Part shown: piece after piece, positions 33,526 through 41,664 of the stretch | Layout of the letters: each line of letters opens with the position of its first letter | Numbering within the stretch: position 1 is the first letter of the stretch | Assembly: GCF_900100655.1 (NCBI RefSeq) | Contig: NZ_FNCE01000001.1 | Coordinates: forward strand, 62,001 to 126,000 | Reading direction: 5' to 3' | DNA from: Limimonas halophila | GTDB taxonomy: Bacteria; Pseudomonadota; Alphaproteobacteria; Kiloniellales; Rhodovibrionaceae | Length of the DNA stretch: 64,000 nt | Program-made: the position numbers and the translations under genes | The notes under the pieces: generated by a model | Seen by the model: only the letters and a program-made list of their open reading frames with translations | Database searches by the model: none | What the model was told of the DNA's origin: nothing

Positions 33526-35961
33526 TCAGCTGCGCAGGCGCGTGCCCTCGGGGTCGACGAGCGGCTTGGGCTGCAGCGTGGCCGGGCGCTGCTCGCCCAG
33601 GATTTCCACGCTGTAGGCGCCGTCGCGCGTATCGCCCGCGTGGTCCGCGGCCACGTAGCCGAGCGCCACGGCCGTCCCGGCGGTGTGGGCGTAGCCGCCC
33701 GAGGTCACCCAGCCCACGACCGTGCCGTCGTGGGTGATGGGCTCGTCGCCGCCCGGATCGGCGCCGTCCGCGTCCACGGTGAGTGTGATAAGCTGGCGCT
33801 TCGGGCCCTCAGCCTGCTCGCGCCGCGCGCCCTCGCGGCCGATGAAGTCGCCCTTGGACAGCGCGACGAAGGGGCTCATTCCCGCTTCCGCCGGGCCGTA
33901 CACCGGGCGGTACTCCGTGGCCCAGGAGCCGAAGCTCTTCTCCAGACGCAGGGAATTGAGCGCGCGCCCGCCGAAGAGGCGGAGGCCGTGCGCCGCCCCG
34001 GCTTCCATCAGCAGGTCGAAAAGGGCGTTCTGGTATTCCGGCTTCACCCAGATTTCGTAGCCCAGCTCGCCGGTGAAGGAAACGCGGCCCACCAGCGCCG
34101 GGATCATGCCCAGGTCCATCGCCTGGATGCCCAGGAAGCGGAAGGCGTCGTTGGACACGTCCGCGTCGGTGACGCTTTGCAGCACCGCGCGCGCCCGCGG
34201 CCCGGCCAGCGACAGCCCCACCCAGTCGAGGCCGTGGCTGGTGATCTCGACGCCGCCGCCCGCGGGCTGCTGCGCGCGGAACCAGCGCATGTGGTGGTCC
34301 TGCGCCGCGCCCGCGCCGAAGATGACGAAGTGCTCGGGGCCCAGGCGGGCGAGGGTGAAGTCGCCCTTGAGCGTGCCGGCGGGGTTGAGCATCGGGCACA
34401 GCGTCAGCCGGCCTTCGCGCGGCAGCTTGCCGGCCAGCAGGTGGTCCAGCCACGGCGCCGCCTCGGGGCCGGTGATCTCGTACTTGGCGAAGCCCGACAC
34501 CTCGATCAGCCCGACGCTCTCGCGCACGGCGCGGCATTCCGCGCCCACGGGCGCGAAGGCGTTGGAGCGGCGGAAGGTGGGCGTCTCTTCCGGCGTCTCG
34601 CCCTCGGGCGCGAACCACAGCGCCTGCTCCATGCCGTAGGCGGCGCCGAAAACGGCGTTGCGGCGCTTGAGCTTTTCGTAGACGGGCGTGGTCTTGAGGG
34701 GACGGCCCGCCGGCAGCTCCTCGTTGGGGTAGGTGAGGGAGAAGCGCCGGGCGTAGGTCTCGCGCACCTTTTCGCGCGTGTAGGCGGGGCGGCACCAATC
34801 GCCGAAGCGGGCCACGTCCATGCCCCAGATGTCGAAGCCCGGATCGCCGTGGGTCATCCAGTTGGCGAGCGCCAGGCCGACGCCGCCGCCCTGGCTGAAG
34901 CCCGCCATGACGCCGCAGGCCACCCAGTAGTTGGTCAGGCCGCGGACGGGGCCGACCAGCGGGTTGCCGTCCGGCGCGAAGGTGAAGGGGCCGTTGATGA
35001 CCTGCTTCAGCCCCGCGTTCTGCAGCGCCGGGAAGTGCTCGAAGCCCTTTTCCAGCGAGGGCGTGATGCGCTCGAAGTCCGGGGCCAGCAGCTCGTGCTC
35101 GAAGTCCCACGGGGTGCTGTGCGGCGCCCAGGCCTTGGGGTTTTTCTCGTAGGTCCCCATCAGCATGCCGCCGCGCTCCTGGCGCATGTAGATCTCGCCG
35201 GAGAAGTCGATGGCGTGGAGCACCTCCTCGCCCGTGGACTCGTTGATCTCCGCGACCTCGGGCATGTCGTCGGTGATGACGTACATGTGCTCCATGGCTT
35301 GCACGGGCAGCTCCACGCCGGCCATGCGGCCCATCTCGCGCGCCCACAGCCCGGCGGCGTTGACGACGTGCTCGCATTCGATGGGGCCGGCCGAGGTCTC
35401 CAGGCGCCAGGTGCCGTCCGGCTTCTGGTGCATGGCGTCCACCGAGGTGTGGCGGTGGATCGTGGCGCCGTTGGTGCGCGCCGCCTTGGCGTAGGCGTGG
35501 GTGACGTCCGCCGGGCTGACGTGGCCGTCCAGCGGGTCGTAGAGCGCGCCCACGAAGTGCTGCGGGTCCATCAGCGGAAAGCGCCGCGCCGCCTCGGCCG
35601 CATCGAGCAGCTCGGTGTCCATGCCCAGATAGCGGCCCTTGGCGTGGAGCTGGCGCAGGAAGTCCATGCGCTCGCGGTCGGCGGCCAGCATGACGCCGCC
35701 GGTGATGTGGATGCCGCAGGACTGGCCGGACTCCTCCTCCAGCTGGCGGTAGAGGTCGATGGTGTACTTCTGTAGCGTGGCGACGTTGGTGTTGCCGTTG
35801 AGCGTGTGCATGCCGCCGGCCGCGTGCCATGTGGACCCGGCGGTCAGCTCCGACTTCTCGATCAGGACCGGGTTCGTCCAGCCGGCCTTGGCGAGGTGGT
35901 AGAGCACGCTGCAGCCCACCACGCCGCCACCGATGACAACCACGTCGGCGTGCGTTTGCAT
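33526..35961 (-). CDS. dimethylglycine dehydrogenase-like FAD oxidoreductase with GcvT domain
   Basis: An 811-residue two-part enzyme. The N-terminal DAO domain starts with VVVIGGGVVGCSVLYHLAKAG (FAD Rossmann motif, residues 8-27). GSTWHAAGG (43-50) provides His46 where mitochondrial dimethylglycine dehydrogenase binds FAD covalently. The C-terminal half (about 425-800) is a GcvT/aminomethyltransferase domain that passes the released one-carbon unit to tetrahydrofolate. The expected reaction is dimethylglycine to sarcosine, which fits the neighbouring Rieske oxygenase and sarcosine oxidase genes; sarcosine or another N-methyl amine is also possible. The ATG at 35961 has GAAGAGG upstream; a GTG at 35976 is an alternative. 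Confidence 0.9.
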   Translation of the reverse strand: MQTHADVVVIGGGVVGCSVLYHLAKAGWTNPVLIEKSELTAGSTWHAAGGMHTLNGNTNVATLQKYTIDLYRQLEEESGQSCGIHITGGVMLAADRERMDFLRQLHAKGRYLGMDTELLDAAEAARRFPLMDPQHFVGALYDPLDGHVSPADVTHAYAKAARTNGATIHRHTSVDAMHQKPDGTWRLETSAGPIECEHVVNAAGLWAREMGRMAGVELPVQAMEHMYVITDDMPEVAEINESTGEEVLHAIDFSGEIYMRQERGGMLMGTYEKNPKAWAPHSTPWDFEHELLAPDFERITPSLEKGFEHFPALQNAGLKQVINGPFTFAPDGNPLVGPVRGLTNYWVACGVMAGFSQGGGVGLALANWMTHGDPGFDIWGMDVARFGDWCRPAYTREKVRETYARRFSLTYPNEELPAGRPLKTTPVYEKLKRRNAVFGAAYGMEQALWFAPEGETPEETPTFRRSNAFAPVGAECRAVRESVGLIEVSGFAKYEITGPEAAPWLDHLLAGKLPREGRLTLCPMLNPAGTLKGDFTLARLGPEHFVIFGAGAAQDHHMRWFRAQQPAGGGVEITSHGLDWVGLSLAGPRARAVLQSVTDADVSNDAFRFLGIQAMDLGMIPALVGRVSFTGELGYEIWVKPEYQNALFDLLMEAGAAHGLRLFGGRALNSLRLEKSFGSWATEYRPVYGPAEAGMSPFVALSKGDFIGREGARREQAEGPKRQLITLTVDADGADPGGDEPITHDGTVVGWVTSGGYAHTAGTAVALGYVAADHAGDTRDGAYSVEILGEQRPATLQPKPLVDPEGTRLRS

Positions 35962-35983
35962 TCCGGACCTCTTCACCTGGGGT

Positions 35984-35999
35984 GGGGCATTTTTGCCCC
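35984..35999. promoter_or_regulatory. small hairpin before the dimethylglycine dehydrogenase gene
   Basis: GGGGCA (35984-35989) pairs with TGCCCC (35994-35999) around a TTTT loop, 23 bases upstream of the start codon. It may affect translation or be an operator. Confidence 0.35.
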
Positions 36000-36081
36000 G
36001 GTCTATCCGCCATGACCCTATTTTGTCCGGCGCGGCGGGTCACATGCCGTTTGCGGAAGCAGCCCGTTGATCTGTGGTTAT

Positions 36082-36111
36082 GCGGCCGGACGCGGTGGTG
36101 CGCCCGGCCGC
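36082..36111 (-). terminator. possible terminator-like hairpin after the GcvT/DmdA-like gene
   Basis: GCGGCCGG (36082-36089) pairs with CCGGCCGC (36104-36111) just beyond the stop at 36117. No T-run follows on the minus strand, so read-through into the dehydrogenase gene is likely. Confidence 0.4.
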
Positions 36112-36116
36112 GCGGG

Positions 36117-37283
36117 TCAGCTCTTCGGGATCTCCTTGTTGGGATCGACGAAGGGCATGGGGACCACGGTGCCGTCCACGACGCCAGCCGCCTTGGCGAC
36201 GGAGAGGTGCGTGCCGGTCTCGGCGTAGGCGATGGGCACCAGGGCGTAGCCGATGTTCTTTTCCAGCCGCGGCGACCAGAACGCCGAGGTGACGTAGCCG
36301 ATGTGGCTGTCCCCGTCGTGGACCAGCAGGTAGTCCTCGATGTAGCCGATGAGCGGATCCCCGCCCAGCTCGATCCCCACCAGCTTGCGCGACACGCCCT
36401 CGTCGCGGATGCGCCGGAGCGCCGCGCGGCCGATGAAGTCCTGCTCCTGATCCAGGTCCACCAGCTTGTCCAGGCCCAGCTCGTAGGGATTCAGGGGATC
36501 GTTGAAGATCACCATGTCTGAGCCGTAGCTGTGGATGCCCGCCTCGACGCGGCGGATCTGGCACGGCCCGATGGGCGCGAGGTTGTAGGGCTTGCCGGCC
36601 TCGACGACGGTATTCCAGAAGGCCGTGCCGTCGCGCCGCGCGTTGCGCAGGTAGATCTCGTAGCCGACCTCGCCGGTGTAGCCGGTGCGCGAGATCACGA
36701 CGTGCATGCCGTTCAGCGTGGCCTCGGTCATGAAGTAGTACTTCAGTTCCAGGATTTCCGGGCCGAAGAGGTCGCGCATCACGTCCTTGGCCTTGGGGCC
36801 CTGGATCTGCACCGGTGCCACATCCGGCTCGGTGATCCGCACGTCCATGCCCGAATGCACTGCGACGCCGCGTGCCCACAGCAGCACGTCGCCGTCCGCG
36901 ACCGAGAGCCAGAAGTGGTTCTCACCCAGACGCAGGAGAACGGGGTTGTTCACCATCTTCCCCTGTTCGTCGGTCATGGGCAGGTATTTGCACTGCCCGA
37001 CCTTGCATTTCGTCAGGTCGCGCGGGGTGAGCATGTTCGTGAATTCGAAGGCATCCGGGCCGGTGATCTCCACCTGACGCTCGACGGCGACGTCCCACAG
37101 CGTGACGTCGTTCACCAGCTTCCAGTACTCCGCGATCATGTCGTCGTAGTGGCGCGGATGGTACATGCGGTTGCAGACGGTGTAGGACTGCACGCCGTGC
37201 TGGCGCGAGGCGTAGAAGAACGGCGATTTCTGGATGCGCGTGTAGAGGTGGATGCGCGGATTGTCGTACGGGATTTTCATCAC
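36117..37283 (-). CDS. GcvT/DmdA-family tetrahydrofolate methyltransferase
   Basis: A 388-residue aminomethyltransferase-family protein. The opening (TRIQKSPFFYASRQHGVQSYTVCNRMYHP) and TLWDVAVERQVEITGPDAFE are close to DmdA, the enzyme that demethylates dimethylsulfoniopropionate using tetrahydrofolate. The conserved barrel continues through ISRTGYTGEVGYEIYL and VEAGIHSYGSDM to IGYVTSAFWSPRLEKNIGYAL. The C-terminal barrel is present and length (about 370-390) fits. In this betaine gene set it may instead demethylate betaine, dimethylglycine or a related compound; sequence alone does not decide. It is just upstream of the dehydrogenase gene on the same strand and is probably co-transcribed with it. 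Confidence 0.85.
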   Translation of the reverse strand: MMKIPYDNPRIHLYTRIQKSPFFYASRQHGVQSYTVCNRMYHPRHYDDMIAEYWKLVNDVTLWDVAVERQVEITGPDAFEFTNMLTPRDLTKCKVGQCKYLPMTDEQGKMVNNPVLLRLGENHFWLSVADGDVLLWARGVAVHSGMDVRITEPDVAPVQIQGPKAKDVMRDLFGPEILELKYYFMTEATLNGMHVVISRTGYTGEVGYEIYLRNARRDGTAFWNTVVEAGKPYNLAPIGPCQIRRVEAGIHSYGSDMVIFNDPLNPYELGLDKLVDLDQEQDFIGRAALRRIRDEGVSRKLVGIELGGDPLIGYIEDYLLVHDGDSHIGYVTSAFWSPRLEKNIGYALVPIAYAETGTHLSVAKAAGVVDGTVVPMPFVDPNKEIPKS

Positions 37284-37520
37284 GACCTCCCCGTGAATGC
37301 AGGGCGGCCGATCGTTTTGGTGTCGTTTGTTTCGGCCGCGGGGTGCTGTCCCTCGGCCGCCCGGTCATGGGAGCGCGATACCTTCGCCTCGACCGTTTTC
37401 TTGACGGCAGGGCGGATGGAATTCTATTTGTTCCGCTTGTTAACGACAAGTATTTTAAATATCCGCGATTCCGATTTTGAAAAATAATCGATGACGGAAA
37501 GTGGTCGGTTCGATTGCCGT

Positions 37521-37561
37521 GGTCAAATAAAAAGGGCCCGGTCGCTGTCGCGACCGGGCCC
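37521..37561 (-). terminator. terminator of the betaine-binding protein gene
   Basis: GGGCCCGGTCGC (37534-37545) pairs perfectly with 37550-37561 around a TGTC loop. On the minus strand TTTTTATTTGACC follows. It lies 25 bases beyond the stop of the gene at 37586. Confidence 0.9.
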
Positions 37562-37585
37562 GTCGCCCGCCCGATGGCCGGCGGC

Positions 37586-38455
37586 TTACTGCATCTCGCC
37601 GCTGACCCAGTAGTCGACGCGATCCGCGTTGGCGTCCACGTAGGCCTGCGCGGCCTCGCTGTAGGAGGACTCCTCGGCGTCGTACATCGCCGCCTGGACG
37701 TCGGCGATCGGGATCTGCATGCGGTAGAGCATGTCACCCACCTCCGGGTCGTCCTGGTAGAAGCCCTCGCGGGCGATGATGTCGACGTGCTCGAACTTGC
37801 CGAGCGTCTTCTTGGGATCCTCGATGTAGCGCAGGTCCCAGCGGCCGAACATCCAGTGCGGGCTCCAGCTCGTGGCGACGATCCACTCCTCGTTGTCGAT
37901 CGCGCGCTTGACGGAGGAGGTCATGCCGGCGCCGGAGGAGATCTCAAGCTCGTAGCCGGCATCCTTCAGCCCGTAGTCGTCCATCGCCTTCTTGGACAGG
38001 CGCGTCAGCCCGGCGCCGGGCCCGATGCCCGTGATCGTGCCGTCCAGCTTCTCGCTGATGCCGTCCTTCTTCAGGTCCGGGATCGAGCTGATCTTGTCCT
38101 CGGGCACGTACGCCGGAACGATCCAGCCCAGGCGGGCGCGCGTGTAGATGGCGCCCATGCTGATGACGTCGTCGTTCACGTCCTTGTAGTAGTCGGAGTG
38201 CGTGCTCGGCAGCCAGCCGACGGTGTGGAAGTCCACGTCCCCGCTGGCGACGCCCTTGTACAGCGGCGCCGGGTCGACCTGCATCAGCTGAACCTCGCGG
38301 TCCATCTCCTGCTCCAGGACCGTCTTCACGATGTGCGTCGTGATGAGGTTGCTGGTCCAGGTCGTGTGGCCGATCATGACTTCCTGCGCCTGCGCGGCGC
38401 CGGCGACCGAAACGCCGGCGGCAAGCGCGAGACCGAATTTCAGGCTACGCTTCAT
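37586..38455 (-). CDS. glycine betaine-type ABC transporter substrate-binding protein
   Basis: A 289-residue periplasmic binding protein of the OpuAC/ProX type (PF04069). The signal peptide MKRSLKFGLALAAGVSVAGA is followed by a cleavage site near AQAQEV. Trp residues in TTWTSN, GWLPSTH and ATSWSPHWMFGRWDL could form the aromatic cage that binds quaternary ammonium groups. GGGAGG lies eight bases before the ATG at 38455. No permease or ATPase gene is adjacent, so its transporter partners must be elsewhere or it serves as an extra binding protein. Its position between the GcvT-like and Rieske oxygenase genes supports betaine or a related ligand. Confidence 0.9.
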   Translation of the reverse strand: MKRSLKFGLALAAGVSVAGAAQAQEVMIGHTTWTSNLITTHIVKTVLEQEMDREVQLMQVDPAPLYKGVASGDVDFHTVGWLPSTHSDYYKDVNDDVISMGAIYTRARLGWIVPAYVPEDKISSIPDLKKDGISEKLDGTITGIGPGAGLTRLSKKAMDDYGLKDAGYELEISSGAGMTSSVKRAIDNEEWIVATSWSPHWMFGRWDLRYIEDPKKTLGKFEHVDIIAREGFYQDDPEVGDMLYRMQIPIADVQAAMYDAEESSYSEAAQAYVDANADRVDYWVSGEMQ

Positions 38456-39082
38456 GATGTGAAGCCTCCCATTGGTGGTTTGTGTGGGGTGCCGCATCGC
38501 GGCGGCCCGTCGCGGCGGCCACACGGCCCCGCCGGCCCGCAACGACGGTCGCGGGCGGAGCGGTGCGCCGCCAACCCATGTGCCGGCGGTACGCCCATCA
38601 TGGCTGCACGCACCGGCGGTGTGGCTGGGCATGTCGGGTGGGGAGACGCGCCAAAACGCTGGCCGCGCGATCCGGGCGCGCGGCGCGGGACGCGCGCATG
38701 CCGACCCGGCTGACTGTGCCGATGGCTGGCGCCGACTTCGGTTGAACCACCTCGGGGCTTTTGCCAAGCGCCCGGGCCTCCGGAACGATGAAACACGGCG
38801 GTCATCCTTACGGAGATGCCGCCGTCCTTCAAGCACAATTGGATTGCGGACGAATTCGCCTGGCTGGCTGGCCGGCCGACCGGCCCCGGCGCGGCCGCAA
38901 AAATCGCGCTGGCGCAAGGCGTTGGCTCGGCTGCGCGGTGACCGCCGAGCGCTGGCGGCCACCCCGCACCGTGCTGGCGCGGGGTGCGCTGGCGCGGGCG
39001 AAAACCAGCGCACCCCGGCGCCGGGGGAGGCAAACGGATCGGATCGGGCACCACGGCGGCGCCCTCCGCCGGGACGGGCAGC
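38456..39082. other. long intergenic region upstream of the binding-protein gene
   Basis: This 627-bp gap lies between the leftward oxygenase gene and the leftward binding-protein gene. It should contain the latter's promoter. A perfect 13-bp stem (38980-38992 with 39005-39017, CGGGGTGCGCTGG and complement, loop 12) sits 66 bases beyond the oxygenase stop and may end that transcript, though without a T-run. CCCCGGCGCCGGGG follows. I see no credible gene; open frames are Arg/Ala/Pro-rich. Confidence 0.5.
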
Positions 39083-40312
39083 CTACTCGGCGGCCGCCAT
39101 CACCGGCGCGTGGTCGAGGGCGCCGTCCTCCGACATCGCGCGCGCGACCCAGTGGTGGAAGGCGTGGGTGCCCGTATCCATCACGGGCGAGAAGAAGCCG
39201 CCCTGGAAGGCGGGCGAATGCCGGCCTTCCTGCATGCGCTGGACGACGTCCACGTCCTCGACGAAGACCTCCTCCCAGCGCGCGATCGTGCGCCGGCGGC
39301 TCTCCGCGTAGGCGTCGGACACCGCCTCGTCGCCGACGTAGTAGAGGTTCAGGTGCTCCAGCGTGCGACCCTCGGAAAGCGGCTCCAGCCAGATGGAGAA
39401 GAAGTGGTCGGACTGGATGCCGAGCAGCACGTTCGGGAAGAGCGCGACGTATTCCGCCGCCGTGTCCTGCTCGGCGCTGAGGCCGGGGAACTTGGGCAGC
39501 GGTGCGTCGTCGCTCGGGGCGTAGTTGGTCACGCCCTGGCCGGCGTAGCTGCGCTCGGCGATGTTGTAGTGGTCGTCCAGGCGCGAATAGCTGTTCAGGC
39601 CCGGGTGCACCCACGGCAGGTGGTAGCTCTCGCAGTAGTTCTCCACGGCCAGCTTCCAGTTCGTGGCCACGTCGAAGTCCATGGCGCCGCCGATCTCGCC
39701 GCCGTGGCGGATGAGGCTGAGGTCGTAGGCCTGCCAACGCTCCGCGAGCGGGCGCACGTGCTCGGCGAATTCGGGCGCGTTCTCCGCGAGGTTGACGAAC
39801 ACCAGATCCGCCCAGACGGCGCTGCGAACCGGCTTCAGGCCGTGCTGCGAGCGGTCCAGGGCGGGGTGCTCGTCGACGTTCTGGCCGCCGAAGTGCGGTG
39901 TTGCCGTCAGCTCGCCGCTGTCCAGCTCGTAGCAAAAGCAGTGATAGGGGCAGCGCAGGCGGCCCTTGGCGCGCATCGGCTGGGTGACGAGCTTCACGCC
40001 GCGGTGGCTGCATACGTTGTGGTAGACGTGCACCTGGCCGTCGTGGTCGCGCACCATCACCAGCGGCACGCCCAGAAAGTCCACGGGGCGCGCATAGCCG
40101 GCCCGGGGCAGCGAGCTGGCCGTGCCGATGCACGTCCAGGTGCGCGCGAACAGCTGCTCGCGCTCATACGCCCGGAAGGCGGGGTCGATGTAGCACGCGT
40201 TGGGCAGGCCGCGCGCCTCCGCCACGGGGCGCTTCGCCGCCTCGAACATCTCGGCCGGGAAGCGGTCGGCGAGGCTCCCGGTCGTGATCCCGTCCGTGAT
40301 GGCGTGCGTCAT
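39083..40312 (-). CDS. gbcA: Rieske non-haem iron oxygenase, glycine betaine monooxygenase type
   Basis: A 409-residue ring-hydroxylating-type oxygenase alpha subunit. The Rieske 2Fe-2S ligands are Cys101 and His103 (CSHRG) and Cys121 and His124 (CPYHCF). The mononuclear iron site has His231 and His236 in ENYCESYHLPWVHPGL. It resembles the GbcA/carnitine-type oxygenases, which oxidatively demethylate glycine betaine to dimethylglycine. Placement opposite a LysR regulator and soxBDAG and near the dimethylglycine dehydrogenase supports this. The ferredoxin reductase partner (GbcB) is not in the window. GGGAGG precedes the ATG at 40312. Stachydrine or carnitine oxygenases are alternatives. Confidence 0.87.
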   Translation of the reverse strand: MTHAITDGITTGSLADRFPAEMFEAAKRPVAEARGLPNACYIDPAFRAYEREQLFARTWTCIGTASSLPRAGYARPVDFLGVPLVMVRDHDGQVHVYHNVCSHRGVKLVTQPMRAKGRLRCPYHCFCYELDSGELTATPHFGGQNVDEHPALDRSQHGLKPVRSAVWADLVFVNLAENAPEFAEHVRPLAERWQAYDLSLIRHGGEIGGAMDFDVATNWKLAVENYCESYHLPWVHPGLNSYSRLDDHYNIAERSYAGQGVTNYAPSDDAPLPKFPGLSAEQDTAAEYVALFPNVLLGIQSDHFFSIWLEPLSEGRTLEHLNLYYVGDEAVSDAYAESRRRTIARWEEVFVEDVDVVQRMQEGRHSPAFQGGFFSPVMDTGTHAFHHWVARAMSEDGALDHAPVMAAAE

Positions 40313-40421
40313 GGCGTGACCTCCCTCGATGCCCGCGGTTCGGGTGCGCGGCGTGTTTCATCATCGAAAAGGCTGGCGTATCGTCATCGCGGCGTGAACG
40401 GCATGAATTCGTATTGCTCGA

Positions 40422-40451
40422 TTGACGCTGCGTAATGTTGCAGCGCAATAA
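40422..40451 (+). promoter_or_regulatory. likely lysR promoter with overlapping palindrome
   Basis: TTGACG (40422-40427) and CAATAA (40446-40451) are spaced by 18 bases. TTGCAGCGCAA (40438-40448), a short dyad within ATGTTGC-GCAATAAA, overlaps the -10 and is a good candidate for a LysR-type binding site, about 20 bases before the regulator's start and in the shared divergent region with the oxygenase gene. Confidence 0.5.
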
Positions 40452-40468
40452 AGCGGGCGGGACGCGCG

Positions 40469-41389
40469 ATGGCGACACTGAACCGGACGTTGCCGCCGCT
40501 GGCCGCGCTGGTCGCCTTCGAGGCCGTGGCGCGCCACCTCTCGGTGACGAAGGCGGCGGGGGAGCTGTGCCTGACCCAGGCGGCGGTCAGCCGCAAGACG
40601 CGCGCGCTGGAGGACGACCTGGGCGTGCGCCTGTTCCAGCGCCTGCACCGCGGGCTGCGCCTGACGCCCGAGGGCGAGCGCCTGCAGGCCGCGGTGTCCG
40701 CCAGCCTGGGCCGGATCGCGGAGACGGCCGACCAGCTGCGCCAGCGCGGGCGCTCGGCCCAGGTGACCGTGGCGACCTCGGTGGCCTTCGCGACCTATTG
40801 GCTGATGCCGCGCATCCCCAACTTCCGCGCCGCGCATCCCGACATCGAGCTGCGCATCACCGCCTTCGACCCCTACGTCGATCCCGTCCGCGAGGGCGTG
40901 GACGCCGCCATCCGCTACGGCGGCGGCGACTGGCCGGGGCTGGAGACGACGCGCCTGTTCGCCGACGAGATCTTTCCGGTGTGCAGCCCGGCCTACCTGC
41001 GCGCGCATCCCGGCCTGACCAGCCTGGACGCGCTCGCCGAGCACACCCTGCTCCACCTGGACGTGTCCTATCAGGACTGGGTCGACTGGGGGGAATGGTT
41101 CCGCGCGCAAGGCCGTGCCGCGCCGGGGCACCGCTCGGGGCTGCTGTTCAACACCTACACCCTGCTCATCCAGGCCGCGGTCGCGGGGCAGGGCGTCGCG
41201 CTGGGCTGGCGGCACCTCGTGCAGGACTTCCTGGAAGCCGGGCAGCTCGTCCGCCCCATCGCGCCCACGATGCAGCCGCGCGGCGCCTACCACCTGGTCC
41301 ATCCCGCCGGCACGGCGCTCGCGCCGGAAACCCAGACCTTCGTCGACTGGGTTCTGGACGAAGCGGCACCCGAACCGGATGGCGCCTGA
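40469..41389 (+). CDS. LysR-family transcriptional regulator (GcvA-like)
   Basis: A 306-residue regulator. The N-terminal winged helix-turn-helix (residues about 8-66: PLAALVAFEAVARHLSVTKA, AGELCLTQAAVSRKTRALED) is followed by an effector-binding domain with TVATSVAFATYWLMPRI and VREGVDAAIRYGGGDWPGL, typical of the GcvA-like branch. It is divergent from the Rieske oxygenase gene and followed by soxBDAG on its own strand, 276 bases downstream. It therefore probably controls betaine and sarcosine catabolism, with a pathway intermediate as inducer; that is inference. Confidence 0.92.
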   Translation: MATLNRTLPPLAALVAFEAVARHLSVTKAAGELCLTQAAVSRKTRALEDDLGVRLFQRLHRGLRLTPEGERLQAAVSASLGRIAETADQLRQRGRSAQVTVATSVAFATYWLMPRIPNFRAAHPDIELRITAFDPYVDPVREGVDAAIRYGGGDWPGLETTRLFADEIFPVCSPAYLRAHPGLTSLDALAEHTLLHLDVSYQDWVDWGEWFRAQGRAAPGHRSGLLFNTYTLLIQAAVAGQGVALGWRHLVQDFLEAGQLVRPIAPTMQPRGAYHLVHPAGTALAPETQTFVDWVLDEAAPEPDGA

Positions 41390-41664
41390 GCCGTCGCGGC
41401 GGCGTGTCGAGTCTCGTTTCCGCGCTCACCGGGGCTCGATTTGCCGGGGAAATGGATCGATAAGACCGGCCGGGGGCGAAACCCGGTGTCGGCCCCGTCG
41501 ATCGCGGCGCGTGGGGCGCAAATCGACAGCCGGTGCTTGACTCCGGCGCGGCGGCTGACAGGTGATAATCGCGGGCACCGCGCGCGGGGACCGGCTGGAC
41601 GGCCGGGTGCGGGCGGCTGTACGCCTCTGCGATGGGATCACCACTGGGGGAGAACGCCGTCACG

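Noticed and set aside
38456-39082. Hidden gene in the long gap upstream of the binding-protein gene
   Set aside because: Open frames in both directions are low-complexity Arg/Ala/Pro/Gly sequences with no start context.
41537-41569. sox operon promoter TTGACT with TGATAAT
   Set aside because: The spacing of 20-21 bases is too long for a normal sigma-70 promoter, so I did not list it.
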